Source: an uncultured Candidatus Melainabacteria bacterium (lineage in GTDB: Bacteria; Cyanobacteriota; Vampirovibrionia; Gastranaerophilales; Gastranaerophilaceae). Taken from it: a DNA stretch of 64,000 bases. The translations under genes and the position numbers were made by a program. The stretch spans positions 1 through 64,000 of the forward strand of contig CAKVIM010000001.1 in assembly GCA_934754775.1 (NCBI GenBank), read 5' to 3'. Numbering within the stretch: position 1 is the first letter of the stretch; every line of letters begins with the position of its first letter. The notes below the pieces were generated by a model, which had not been told where the DNA came from, did not search any database, and saw nothing but the letters and a program-made list of their open reading frames with translations. This document shows, in pieces, positions 7,003 through 16,833 of this stretch.

Positions 7003-8337
7003 ATGAATATTTTAGAAGAATTTGACACCATAACAGCACCCGCAACCCCAATTGGCATGGGCGGAGTCGGGGTAATTAGGATTTCAGGCGAAAAAGCGTT
7101 TGATATTATAAACAAAATTTTCACTAACCCAAAATTTGAGCCACGCAAATTTAACCACGGTTGGATTATAGACGGAGAAACCAGACTTGACGAAGTTATT
7201 GTGCTGCCGTTCTTCGCTCCAAACAGCTACACAGGAGAAGACGTGGTTGAAATCCAATGCCACGGCGGAGTTAACGTAGTAAAAAACATTCTTAATCTTG
7301 TGCTCAAACACGGGGCAAGAATGGCTGAGAAAGGCGAATTCACTAAGCGTGCATTCTTAAACAAAAGAATGGATTTATCTCAAGCAGAATCAGTTGCAGA
7401 TATTATCCACTCCAAAACCGCTGATTTTGCGAAAGTTTCAATGAAGAACCTTTCAGGCGTTTTAAGAGAAAAAATCAATTCAATAAGAAATGATATTTTT
7501 GAGGTCTTGTCTAAAATTACTGCAGGGATTGATTTTCCGGAAGATGTCAAAGAACCCGAGTATTCATATTTGATAGAAAGATTTGAGAGTATTATTGCTC
7601 AAATCAACGGAGTTCTTGCAGGTGCAAAGACTTCAAATATTTTCCGTCAAGGTGCTTCTGTTGCAATTGTCGGGAAACCGAATGTCGGCAAATCGTCTTT
7701 ATTCAACGCACTTTTAAGCTTAGATAGAGCAATCGTAACCGATATAGCAGGTACAACAAGAGATGTGCTTAGGGAAACTCTGGATTTAGGCATTCCGATA
7801 ACACTTGTCGACACCGCCGGAATCCGTGAAGATGAAGAGGTTTCTAAGGTTGAAAAAATCGGAATAGAGTATTCGAAGCAATCATTGGACGAAGCGGATT
7901 TGGTGTTGTTTGTATATGACGCTTCAAAAGGGCTTGATGACGAAGATAGAGAAGTTTTGGAACTATTAAAAGACAAGAACTATATTCTGATTGCCAACAA
8001 AGCCGATTTAACACCGGAACGCAGTGGTGACGCACTCTATATTTCTGCACTCACAGGAGAAGGTGTAAGCGAATTAAAAGAAATGTTGAAACAAAAAGTT
8101 TGCGACATTGAGCCGGAAAATTTAGAATTTGTAACTAATTCAAGACAACAGACTTGTTTAGAAAAAGCAAAATCAGCTATTGAGCAAGCACTACTTGCTG
8201 CACAATTAAACGAGTTACAGGATTTAATCTCAATTGACGTAAAATCAGCAATTCTCGCACTTGATGAACTCACCGGCGAACTCGTTACTGATAATATTCT
8301 GGAGAATATTTTCGAACATTTTTGCATCGGGAAGTAA
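7003..8337 (+). CDS. mnmE: tRNA-5-carboxymethylaminomethyl-uridine synthesis GTPase MnmE
   Basis: MnmE, working with MnmG, modifies the wobble uridine of certain tRNAs, using formyl-THF and GTP. The 444-residue protein has the N-terminal folate-binding domain (TITAPATPIGMGGVGVIRIS, YTGEDVVEIQCHGG). Helical segments surround the G domain, which has GKPNVGKSSLFN, GTTRD, DTAGIRE and NKADL. The C-terminal CIGK ends with the catalytic cysteine of the family. I start it at ATG 7003 because the folate-domain motif begins there and a -10 box lies 6 nt upstream; an in-frame TTG at 6979 lies upstream of that box. The partner mnmG is not in the window. Confidence 0.95.
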   Translation: MNILEEFDTITAPATPIGMGGVGVIRISGEKAFDIINKIFTNPKFEPRKFNHGWIIDGETRLDEVIVLPFFAPNSYTGEDVVEIQCHGGVNVVKNILNLVLKHGARMAEKGEFTKRAFLNKRMDLSQAESVADIIHSKTADFAKVSMKNLSGVLREKINSIRNDIFEVLSKITAGIDFPEDVKEPEYSYLIERFESIIAQINGVLAGAKTSNIFRQGASVAIVGKPNVGKSSLFNALLSLDRAIVTDIAGTTRDVLRETLDLGIPITLVDTAGIREDEEVSKVEKIGIEYSKQSLDEADLVLFVYDASKGLDDEDREVLELLKDKNYILIANKADLTPERSGDALYISALTGEGVSELKEMLKQKVCDIEPENLEFVTNSRQQTCLEKAKSAIEQALLAAQLNELQDLISIDVKSAILALDELTGELVTDNILENIFEHFCIGK

Positions 8338-8660
8338 TTTTCAAATGGAAAATTAAAAGCAGAAAATAGCACCCTCGCCTGTTAGGAGAGGGTGCAGTCG
8401 TTAGTAAGTTTTGCGAACATTACAAATGCGAGTGAGGTTTAATCTAATTTACCCTAACGGGGTGAACCCTCACCCGTTTTTCTAATGTTCAAGCACAGCT
8501 TTCACATTGAAAAACTACCCTCTCCAGATGGAGAGGGTGATGCTTAAACAATTTTCCATTTTCCATTTTCAATTTTCCATTCATCCAATACGCCCAGCCA
8601 GTAGCTCCTCACCCAACCCCCATACATTTACCCCCATTTACCCCTATTTCCCAAGCTTGC
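8338..8660. repeat. Composite palindromic repeat, copy 2, with GGGGTAAAT module
   Basis: No gene. It contains two core palindromes (near 8370-8388 and 8518-8535), the arm CAGTCGTTAGTAAG, the paired phrases ACCCTAACGGGGTGA and CCCTCACCCG, the module TTCTAATGTTCAAGCACAG, then the TTTTCCATTTTC tract at 8552-8581. The end (8585-8650) is a reverse copy of the GGGGTAAATGTATT / CTACTGGCTGGGCG module also seen at 29512-29562 and 46394-46455. Confidence 0.75.
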
Positions 8661-8715
8661 TATTTAGCCCCTTTTGTGGTGTAATGAAAATGTTTAGTAA
8701 TTATTAGGAGAGGTC

Positions 8716-10325
<1,610 letters not shown>

Positions 10326-10390
10326 TTTGGCATTGTTGTGCAAGTTATAGCCAACCCAATTTTTTGTAGCAAACCAACACAATTTTTCCA

Positions 10391-10399
10391 TGCTACAAT
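10391..10399 (+). promoter_or_regulatory. Extended -10 of coaBC, leaderless spacing
   Basis: TGC-TACAAT, with TACAAT at 10394-10399, is followed by ATATTT and then ATG 10406. No ribosome site is visible. Confidence 0.6.
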
Positions 10400-10405
10400 A
10401 TATTT

Positions 10406-11572
10406 ATGCTAGAAAATAAAAACATATTAATAGGGATAACAGGCGGAATTGCAGCTTACAAAATATGTGAACTAATCAGAATGTACCGCAAGGCAAGAGC
10501 CAATGTTAGAGTAGTTTTGACACCGAATGCTCTTAATTTTGTGACAAAACTAACACTGCAAACGCTTTCCAATAATGAGGTTTATGTCGATAATTTCGAA
10601 ATCGACGAATATAAACCCGAACATATTGCACTTACGGAAGCCGACATTTTCGTAATCGCTCCTGCCAGTGCAAACACAATTTCCAAGCTTGCAAACGGAA
10701 TATGCGATAATTTGTTGCTTTCAACTGCTTGTGCTTTTAATAAGCCGTTTCTAATCGTACCGGCTATGAATACAAATATGTGGGAAAATCCATTTATCCA
10801 AGAAAATCTATTAAAGCTCAAACAAAACGGTTATCACATTCTCGAACCGGATGAGGGCTACCTCGCATGCGGAACAAACGGGAAAGGCAGAATGCGTGAA
10901 GTTGAAGAGATTTTTGAAGCAACTGACAATATTTTGACCGGCAAATTAAGCGGTAAAAAAATCCTCATCACAGCAGGCGGAACTAAGGAAAAAATCGACC
11001 CAGTAAGGTTTATAACAAACGCTTCTTCCGGTAAAATGGGATTAGCTTTGGCGGATGCCGCTCACCAAATGGGTGCTGAAGTAACTCTTATTTCTACTTT
11101 TAACGCCAAAAGGAATTACAAAAATATCGTAACAGAAACAGCTTCTGATATGGAAAAAGTTGTTAAAGAAAACCTACAAGCCCAAGATTGCGTGATTATG
11201 TCTGCGGCGGTTTCAGACTACAGAGTCAAAAATTATTCCGAGCAAAAAATCAAAAAGGGTTCAGAAGAAGAGCTTACGCTTGAACTTGTAAAAAATCCTG
11301 ATATACTAAAAAGCATATCAGCACTAAATGAACGCCCACTTGTTGTCGGATTTTGTGCTGAAAGCGAAAACCTTATTGAGAATGCTAAAAAGAAAATTAC
11401 AAATAAAGGGTGCGATTTGTTAATCGCAAACGATATTTCAAGAAAAGATATCGGGTTTAACAGCGACGAAAACGAAATCTACATCCTTGATAAAAAGCTG
11501 AACATAAAACACATAGAAAAAGATACCAAACAAAATATTGCAAAACGCATTTTGGAGGAAATTTTTGGATAA
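10406..11572 (+). CDS. coaBC: Bifunctional phosphopantothenoylcysteine decarboxylase/synthase
   Basis: CoaBC joins cysteine to 4'-phosphopantothenate (CoaB) and decarboxylates the product using FMN (CoaC), two steps of coenzyme A synthesis. In the 388-residue protein the CoaC half comes first: GITGGIAAYK, APASANTISKLANGI, PAMNTNMWENPFIQEN and the catalytic-cysteine loop GYLACGTNGKGRM. The CoaB half follows from about residue 185 with ITAGGTKEKIDPVRFITN and SSGKMGLALADAA. Its last codons overlap the start of the Nif3-type gene by 8 bp. A leaderless-type promoter precedes the ATG. Confidence 0.95.
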   Translation: MLENKNILIGITGGIAAYKICELIRMYRKARANVRVVLTPNALNFVTKLTLQTLSNNEVYVDNFEIDEYKPEHIALTEADIFVIAPASANTISKLANGICDNLLLSTACAFNKPFLIVPAMNTNMWENPFIQENLLKLKQNGYHILEPDEGYLACGTNGKGRMREVEEIFEATDNILTGKLSGKKILITAGGTKEKIDPVRFITNASSGKMGLALADAAHQMGAEVTLISTFNAKRNYKNIVTETASDMEKVVKENLQAQDCVIMSAAVSDYRVKNYSEQKIKKGSEEELTLELVKNPDILKSISALNERPLVVGFCAESENLIENAKKKITNKGCDLLIANDISRKDIGFNSDENEIYILDKKLNIKHIEKDTKQNIAKRILEEIFG

Positions 11573-12230
11573 GTACCAAATTGTTCAAAAGATAGAAAAT
11601 TTTGCACCACTTGAAACTCAAGAGAAGTGGGATGCAAGCGGTTGGGTGGTCGAACTTAGAGAGCGTGAAATCAGCAAAATAATGTTCGCTTTAACTGTTA
11701 CAGACCAAATTGTTGAACAAGCGGTTTGCAAAAATTGCGACATGATTATCTCACACCATCCGCTGTTTTTCGTACCTTTGAGTTACAAAAAAATCAATAT
11801 TTACGCAGCACATACAAATTTAGACAGAGCAGAAGGCGGTACAACAGATTTAATTCTAGCAAAACTAGGGCTTAAAAAAAGCTACAACAATGATTTTGCA
11901 AGAATTGTAGAATTAGAAAAACCGATTAGTGTCGAAGAATTAAAAAGTAAATTGCTTAAGATTTCGCCAAAACTCCGATATGTAAACAATTTAAACGCAA
12001 CAGAAGTCAAAACAATCGGTTTCTGTGCAGGCTCAGGTTCAGAATTCATCGGCAAAACAGACGCATTTGTGACCGGAGATATCAAGTTTCACACAGCTTG
12101 CGACGCCAAAACTGTTTTATTCGATATTGGACATTTTGAGAGCGAAATTTTTGCACCTCAATTGTTGAAAGATATTACCGAAGTTGGAGAAAGGGGCATT
12201 ATTGCTGATGAAAAAAGTCCTTTTATTTAG
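11565..12230 (+). CDS. Nif3/DUF34 family metal-binding protein
   Basis: A 221-residue member of the Nif3-like (DUF34) family, often annotated as GTP cyclohydrolase I type 2; its true reaction is not settled. Two-metal ligands are visible in MIISHHPLFF, YAAHTNLDRAEGG and, near the C-terminus, FDIGHFESE, with GDIKFHTACDA between. It lacks the inserted PII-like domain of long members. I place the start at TTG 11565: GGAGG lies at 11554-11558, 6 bp before it, and the frame then matches the family start (DKYQIVQKIENFAPLETQEKWD). It overlaps coaBC by 8 bp and the next gene by 23 bp, so this is an operon. Confidence 0.85.
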   Translation: MDKYQIVQKIENFAPLETQEKWDASGWVVELREREISKIMFALTVTDQIVEQAVCKNCDMIISHHPLFFVPLSYKKINIYAAHTNLDRAEGGTTDLILAKLGLKKSYNNDFARIVELEKPISVEELKSKLLKISPKLRYVNNLNATEVKTIGFCAGSGSEFIGKTDAFVTGDIKFHTACDAKTVLFDIGHFESEIFAPQLLKDITEVGERGIIADEKSPFI

Positions 12231-12753
12231 CCTGTTAATGCTTTCTACACTGAGCGTTTTTGCCTACGAAACAATCATCATAAAGTTTCCGGATAAAGAA
12301 CTTTGGATTAAAAGTTATTACAGGAAAGTTGGAAACGAAGCTATTCTACAGTATGTTCCAAGTGGTCAGCATAAAGACGATTGGAGCCGAACAATCGTTG
12401 TTCACTCTTACAAAAATTCTAACTATCCGATTAATGTTTTTATCTCAAACAACACTGCTAAAATGATGAAAATTAATCCGACAGGCAAATATAAAACATT
12501 AAGGCTTACGCAGGATGACGCAATCGTTGGCAGGTGTACGGAAAACTACGGTAAAATCCATGCTCAATGCGAATTTTTAAGAGTCACACGTGGGCACGAA
12601 GGAATGGTCACAATCCATTATATGAACAAAAACAAGAGTGATTTTATGGCAAACTACAACCGCTGGTATGATATCATTAAAAAAGCAAAACTCTACAATA
12701 GTTACTATCGTGACGAGCGGATTATGGACAAAGGCGAATATTTCGAGTTATAA
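12208..12753 (+). CDS. Exported protein of unknown function
   Basis: A 181-residue protein with a signal peptide (MKKVLLFSLLMLSTLSVFA, cleaved before YETI). The mature part is basic and beta-rich, with two cysteines in VGRCTENYGKIHAQCEF that may pair outside the cytoplasm, and many tyrosines towards the C-terminus. No domain is recognised. ATG 12208 lies inside the end of the Nif3-type gene, and AAGGGG about 12 bp upstream is the only ribosome site. A strong terminator follows immediately. Confidence 0.75.
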   Translation: MKKVLLFSLLMLSTLSVFAYETIIIKFPDKELWIKSYYRKVGNEAILQYVPSGQHKDDWSRTIVVHSYKNSNYPINVFISNNTAKMMKINPTGKYKTLRLTQDDAIVGRCTENYGKIHAQCEFLRVTRGHEGMVTIHYMNKNKSDFMANYNRWYDIIKKAKLYNSYYRDERIMDKGEYFEL

Positions 12754-12779
12754 AAAAAGAGGCGGTCGCCTCTTTTTTT
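12752..12779. terminator. Bidirectional rho-independent terminator
   Basis: A 12-bp perfect stem (A-run plus GAGGC / GCCTC) with loop GGTC has A7 on one side and T7 on the other. It serves the plus-strand gene ending at 12753 and the minus-strand pilin-like gene ending at 12787. Confidence 0.9.
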
Positions 12780-12786
12780 AAATCTA

Positions 12787-13656
12787 TTAATATGAGAACT
12801 TATAACCTTCTTCTACAAGTCTTGCAGTACAACCCCAACCGCTATTTTTAACAATTTTGGATTCCGGCAAACAAGCTGAATCTGCAGAAGTCCCATTCCA
12901 TAACCCCGGGTCACTGGATTTTGATTCATAAACCTGTAGAGCTTTGCCGCCAGATGGGTAAAGAACACCATTTTCACCGATTTGGAAAGCAAATAAGTCA
13001 CGCCCGATGGTATTTGGAGCACTTTTGCCGTTTACATCAATGAATATATCTGCCATATCGTGAGTATATGCACCACCGGCTTTAACCAAATCATCAATCT
13101 CTGTTTGGGTAGTTCTTCTAAGATTATCACCATTAGAGAACACTCGTGCAAAAACCGTTGCACCATTTTTTAACTCCATCGCAAATACTTCACCATCCAA
13201 AGATGAATACAAAGAACCCTTTGAACCGTCAGATTTCAAAGCATAAGGTCCTTTTGAATCATAATAAGTTGACATTTTCGCAATCGGTTTTGCCCCTCTT
13301 ACATGAATATACTGACCAAGAAGTCCCGTGAATGCATCAATATCAGCTTGAGACGATTTACCGGTTAATTTTTGTGCATTGTTAGTCACTTCCCACTCAT
13401 TCGGCTCTTCCAATTTGTCCCAAGATACTCCGGAAAGAAATTTCCACGCCTTTGTCCCCATAATATCTACAGCGTTTTCTTTCATTATCATTGTCGTAAG
13501 CCCGTTTTCTAAATTTGAAACAGTTACGGATAATTTTGCTGCGTTAGCATCATCTGCACTCTGCTTAACCAATGCAGGTATTGTAAGTGCTGCAACAACA
13601 CCAATTATACCTAGTGTAATTAGTGCTTCCGTCAAAGTAAAACCGGATTTTTTCAT
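12787..13656 (-). CDS. Type IV pilin-like (prepilin N-methylation) protein
   Basis: The 289-residue product starts MKKSG and continues with a textbook class III signal, FTLTEALITLGIIGVVAAL. A prepilin peptidase should cut after the glycine, the glutamate at mature position 5 is present, and the hydrophobic helix would build a pilus or pseudopilus. The rest is a large, mostly polar globular part with IFIDVNGKSAPNTIGRDLFAFQIGENG-type segments, common in oversized pilin-like proteins of this kind of organism, and a C-terminal cysteine pair (SACLPES and GWGCTAR). AGGAGAG precedes the ATG. It lies downstream of fliR on the same strand but may have its own promoter. The role (adhesin, minor pilin or secretion) is unknown. 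Confidence 0.85.
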   Translation of the reverse strand: MKKSGFTLTEALITLGIIGVVAALTIPALVKQSADDANAAKLSVTVSNLENGLTTMIMKENAVDIMGTKAWKFLSGVSWDKLEEPNEWEVTNNAQKLTGKSSQADIDAFTGLLGQYIHVRGAKPIAKMSTYYDSKGPYALKSDGSKGSLYSSLDGEVFAMELKNGATVFARVFSNGDNLRRTTQTEIDDLVKAGGAYTHDMADIFIDVNGKSAPNTIGRDLFAFQIGENGVLYPSGGKALQVYESKSSDPGLWNGTSADSACLPESKIVKNSGWGCTARLVEEGYKFSY

Positions 13657-13727
13657 ATATAAAACTCTCCTGTATTCTTATTCTATACTCCATAATAACA
13701 TATTGAGCAGTGTTTGTGAAGCGAACA

Positions 13728-14507
13728 TCAATAAATATTCGCAAAAGACAGGAAAAAGTCTGATATAACATTTATCAGCATTGGCATAATCCAAATCATA
13801 ATCGCAGCACCGAATACAGGTTTAAACAGGAAGCTTAGTTGGAACACGTTTACCTGTGGAGCAGTTTTTGAAATTACACCGAGAATAATATCCTGTCCAA
13901 GCGTTGCCAACAAAACAGGTGATGCGATTTGAAGCCCCATATAAAGAACATTCGACGTCGTCGTTACCAAGTGATCAAGGTTAATTATTTTTTCTAGCGG
14001 AATTGCCACCGCATAAATCGGAAATATTTCAAAACTTCTGATAAGTGCATTAATCAACCAATAGAACCCGCCGAGTTCAATAAAAATACAAATCCCAAGC
14101 AAGGTTATCATACGGCTCAAAATTGAAGTCTGACTGTTACTGGTCGGATCCATTACCATAGCAGAAGATAAACCCATCTGAGTGTTAATCATATCCCCAC
14201 CGGCTTCAATTGCAAGGATAAGCAATTGGGCAATATACCCAATAATCGCACCCACAGCAAAATTCAAAAGCAGTAAAAGCAGCGGCGAAACATCTGCAGG
14301 CGGAGTCCCAGGTTTCATCAGGGGAGTTATCATCATAGTAAGCAAAAACGCCAACGCTAGTTTAACAAGCCCTGCAATTTCTTTTCTGTTAAAAATCGGA
14401 GCAAATCTCATAAACCCAAGCAATCTTGCAAACACAATGAAACCTGCCGAAAACCAGCGGTCAAACTGTGGAAATAAAATTGCTATTTGTTGTATAAAGT
14501 TGTCCAT
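13728..14507 (-). CDS. fliR: Flagellar export apparatus protein FliR
   Basis: FliR is an integral membrane part of the flagellar type III export gate, together with FliP and FliQ. The 259-residue length is normal. It is hydrophobic throughout, with several membrane helices, and shows GFIVFARLLGFMRFAPIFN at the start, PLMKPGTPPADVSPLLL, GAIIGYIAQLLILAIEAGGDMINTQMG and, near the end, the conserved FQLSFLFKPVFGAAIM. No good ribosome site precedes ATG 14507; it may depend on upstream translation. The gap to the upstream gene holds a TGGAAAATGG inverted repeat. The family is certain; whether flagella are built needs the rest of the genome. Confidence 0.93.
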   Translation of the reverse strand: MDNFIQQIAILFPQFDRWFSAGFIVFARLLGFMRFAPIFNRKEIAGLVKLALAFLLTMMITPLMKPGTPPADVSPLLLLLLNFAVGAIIGYIAQLLILAIEAGGDMINTQMGLSSAMVMDPTSNSQTSILSRMITLLGICIFIELGGFYWLINALIRSFEIFPIYAVAIPLEKIINLDHLVTTTSNVLYMGLQIASPVLLATLGQDIILGVISKTAPQVNVFQLSFLFKPVFGAAIMIWIMPMLINVISDFFLSFANIY

Positions 14508-14547
14508 TTTTTAATTGATTCTTGTATTTTACCTTTTTTTAATTACT

Positions 14548-14612
14548 GAATGGAAAATGGAAAGTGGAAAATTGTTTTAAATAATTTTCAATTGTCCATT
14601 TTCAATTTTCAA
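14548..14612. repeat. TGGAAAATGG / CCATTTTCAATTTTC inverted repeat
   Basis: TGGAAAATGGAAAGTGGAAAA and, after a 10-bp A/T centre, TTTTCAATTGTCCATTTTC form a long imperfect hairpin between fliR and the exported-protein gene. The same tract borders composite repeats at 8552, 22877, 29165, 29487, 46452, 46690 and 58428. Confidence 0.65.
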
Positions 14613-14613
14613 T

Positions 14614-14973
14614 TTAAGAAGGTGGTGCGTCCAATTCGAATTCCCACTCCTGCGGCGGTTCATCAATTTGCAAAATATCAAAACCGTCGACCTCGTCTAT
14701 TGTTGTCTTTTCAGCTTCGACCTTTACTGAAAAAGCTATTATATCTTTACCGTTCTTTAGAACGCAAAACCTTGTTGAGCCCTCTTTTAGGGGATGAACA
14801 ATAAGAGTATTTTTCTCGTTCATTATCGTAAACATCGGGTACACATCAATAATATCATTCCTTTCAATCTTTATATCAGAAAGTTTGCCGCCAGCTGTGA
14901 TTACACAGTCCTCATAAGCGAAAGCCATGCCGGTCGTCAATAAAAATATTAATGATATGATTAGTTTTTTCAA
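14614..14973 (-). CDS. Small exported protein in the flagellar cluster
   Basis: A 119-residue protein with signal peptide (MKKLIISLIFLLTTGMAFA). The mature part has two cysteines (YEDCVITAGG and TRFCVLKNG) and a short beta-rich region; it resembles the N-terminal beta domain of pilus or secretin accessory proteins only loosely, so I do not assign it. The tail is acidic and proline-rich (IDEPPQEWEFELDAPPS). Start is TTG 14973: AAGGG lies 7 bp upstream and the signal peptide begins there. It sits between fliQ and fliR, a place where no standard flagellar gene is known, and may be a periplasmic partner of the basal body in this lineage. Confidence 0.7.
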   Translation of the reverse strand: MKKLIISLIFLLTTGMAFAYEDCVITAGGKLSDIKIERNDIIDVYPMFTIMNEKNTLIVHPLKEGSTRFCVLKNGKDIIAFSVKVEAEKTTIDEVDGFDILQIDEPPQEWEFELDAPPS

Positions 14974-15008
14974 TATCGAACCCTTTTTATCTATTCCCTC
15001 GAAAGCTA

Positions 15009-15036
15009 TTGTTGGGCAAGTATGCCCAACCTACAT
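15009..15036. repeat. Small hairpin repeat (GTTGGGCA type), copy 2
   Basis: GTTGGGCA, loop AGTA, TGCCCAAC, then CTAC: an 8-bp perfect stem just after the fliQ stop. It matches the element at 3238-3264. No T-run follows on the fliQ strand. Confidence 0.65.
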
Positions 15037-15042
15037 TTTTAT

Positions 15043-15531
15043 TTACCTACCCAGCATCTTATTAATCTCTACGAAATTACCCTTTGGCATAGGAGTTTTT
15101 GGAGCTGTATCGTATTTGATTTTTTGAGCTTTATCAATATATGGAACTTTTCCAGGGTTTTTCATAATCTCTTTAACAGTCGGAGCACCCTTAAAAGAAT
15201 CCTTCATCTCACCCTCAAACGGTGTTGTGTACTTGTAATAATCCGCAGGGAGTACGTAATTATCGGTTTTTGGCACGGCATTAAACGCCAATGACATACC
15301 TTCAGAAAACAGATTTGTCAAAAGTTTAATAAATCCCATACCACCAATAACGATTACCAAAAATACGGCAAATATCTTTGGTGCGGCGGCAATGGTTTGT
15401 TCTTGCACCTGCGTAACAGCCTGAATAATACCCACGACCAAACCAATTGCCGCCGCTGTCAAAACGCAAGGCATTGAGATTGAAAGCATTACCATAAAGC
15501 CCTTTGCAAGATATTCAGTTAACATTTCCAT
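15043..15531 (-). CDS. fliQ: Flagellar export apparatus protein FliQ with long C-terminal extension
   Basis: The first about 85 residues are FliQ: two membrane helices with SMPCVLTAAAIGLVVGIIQAV, the conserved TQVQEQTIAAAPKIFAV, then GGMGFIKLLTNLF. FliQ is normally close to 89 residues; this one has 162. The extra 75 residues are polar (DYYKYTTPFEGEMKDSF, then a K- and P-rich part ending in FVEINKMLGR) and match nothing I know. AAAGGA precedes the ATG. The start region shares 18 bp with the start of the upstream ORF6N gene. Confidence 0.9.
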   Translation of the reverse strand: MEMLTEYLAKGFMVMLSISMPCVLTAAAIGLVVGIIQAVTQVQEQTIAAAPKIFAVFLVIVIGGMGFIKLLTNLFSEGMSLAFNAVPKTDNYVLPADYYKYTTPFEGEMKDSFKGAPTVKEIMKNPGKVPYIDKAQKIKYDTAPKTPMPKGNFVEINKMLGR

Positions 15532-15562
15532 TTTTTTGTTTCCTTTTTATTTAATGTTTATT

Positions 15563-16105
15563 TTATTCCGTTCTAAAACCTATTTTCTTTGTATCTTTTG
15601 GTTTTTCGATTAAATTGTTTAACGCATTGATTATGTGTCGAATTGTTACGTCATGCTCAGAAAATCTTTTATCAGTATTTTCAATATGCAACATTAACAT
15701 CTTCTTCAGCTCTTCAATTTCTTGATTTTTTTCATAACCTGTAAGTACATATTGTCTTAATTTTACAAATGTCCTAATAATCTCTATATTAATAGCAATT
15801 GCTCTATCACTATTCAAAACACTTGATAACATTGAAACACCTTGTTCTGTAAAAGCATTTGGCGTTGTTGGAGAATGTTTAAGTGAAGCGAACCTATCAC
15901 AATTTGTGATAAGTTCATTTAGCTCGTCTTTAGTGAGTTTGAACATAAAATCTTCCGGAAATCTTTTTTGATTTCTTTTTACGGCTTGATTTAAAACCAT
16001 TGTTTTTACTTCATAAAGTTCAGCTAAATCTTTATCAATCATCACTTTTTGTCCTCTGATTGTAAAGATTCTATTTTCTATAATTTTTTCTGTTAACATT
16101 TCCAT
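15563..16105 (-). CDS. ORF6N domain protein inside the flagellar operon
   Basis: A 180-residue protein with an N-terminal ORF6N domain: IENRIFTIRGQKVMIDKDLAELY, then RNQKRFPEDFMFKLT, and AFTEQGVSMLSSVLNSDRA near residue 85. ORF6N is a putative DNA-binding domain common in phage and mobile elements. The C-terminal part is a helical, charged stretch, perhaps coiled coil (EELKKMLMLHIENTDKRF). It sits between fliP and fliQ, genes normally adjacent. Its ribosome site is poor (GTGAG). It is probably acquired cargo; a regulatory role is possible but unsupported. Confidence 0.85.
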   Translation of the reverse strand: MEMLTEKIIENRIFTIRGQKVMIDKDLAELYEVKTMVLNQAVKRNQKRFPEDFMFKLTKDELNELITNCDRFASLKHSPTTPNAFTEQGVSMLSSVLNSDRAIAINIEIIRTFVKLRQYVLTGYEKNQEIEELKKMLMLHIENTDKRFSEHDVTIRHIINALNNLIEKPKDTKKIGFRTE

Positions 16106-16131
16106 TTTTATATTCTCACTTATGAAAGTCT

Positions 16132-16186
16132 TTAAGTCGTTAGGTCATTAAGACGTTATATTGAACTTAATAGCTTAACGGCTTAA
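16132..16186. repeat. Imperfect inverted repeat between fliP and ORF6N gene
   Basis: Two 21-bp arms (16132-16152 and 16166-16186) match in inverted orientation with four differences, three of which keep G-U pairing in one strand. The centre is 13 bp. No T-run follows on the fli strand. The arms use TTAAG/CTTAA words and differ from the other hairpin families. Confidence 0.65.
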
Positions 16187-16194
16187 TGACGTTT

Positions 16195-16833
16195 TTAGTT
16201 GTAACTTTGCACCAGTCCCTGTACAATCAACGCCCAGCCGTCTACCGCAATAAATATCAGCAATTTAAACGGCAGAGAAATAATTGTAGGTGATAACATG
16301 AACATACCTAATGCAAGAAGTATGTTTGCAACAACCAAGTCAAGTACGATAAACGGAACGAAAACAACAAAACCGATTTCGAACGCAGTTTTTAATTCAC
16401 TCAAAATAAATGCCGGTGCAACTTCCCAAATCGTAATATCCTCAGGTGACTTAGGCGGAGTCTTGTGTTTAAGCTCGACAAAGAAAGACAAGTCACTCTC
16501 CCTTGTTTGTTTCATCATGAATTCTTTTAAAGGTTTCGAGCCTTCATCAATCGTGGCAATAAGGTTCCCCGTTTTTTGATAAGGTACAGAGCCTTTTTCA
16601 TACATCTGTTGAAAAACCCCACCCATTGTATAGAAAGTCAAAATCATGCACAGCCCGATTGTTACGATTGCAGGCGGCACTTGAACACCCATAGCCGTTT
16701 TTAGAAGAGAAAATACTATTGTAAATCTCAAAAAACAGGTCATACAACAAAATACAAACGGTAAGAGCGAAAATAGCGACATTACCGTTAGCATTTGCAA
16801 AACTGGGTTCATATCTTTTATTACTGAGTCCAT
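16195..16833 (-). CDS. fliP: Flagellar export apparatus protein FliP
   Basis: FliP forms the core ring of the export gate in the inner membrane. The 212-residue protein shows FCCMTCFLRFTIVFSLLKTAMGVQVPP in the first helices, MILTFYTMGGVFQQMYEKG, and at the C-terminus AFEIGFVVFVPFIVLDLVVANILLALGMFMLSP with the conserved helix pair. It begins directly with a membrane segment and lacks the long cleaved signal peptide of many FliP proteins, so it is shorter than the usual about 245 residues. AAAGGA precedes the ATG, and the start overlaps the fliO stop by 1 bp (TAATG-type coupling). Confidence 0.94.
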   Translation of the reverse strand: MDSVIKDMNPVLQMLTVMSLFSLLPFVFCCMTCFLRFTIVFSLLKTAMGVQVPPAIVTIGLCMILTFYTMGGVFQQMYEKGSVPYQKTGNLIATIDEGSKPLKEFMMKQTRESDLSFFVELKHKTPPKSPEDITIWEVAPAFILSELKTAFEIGFVVFVPFIVLDLVVANILLALGMFMLSPTIISLPFKLLIFIAVDGWALIVQGLVQSYN

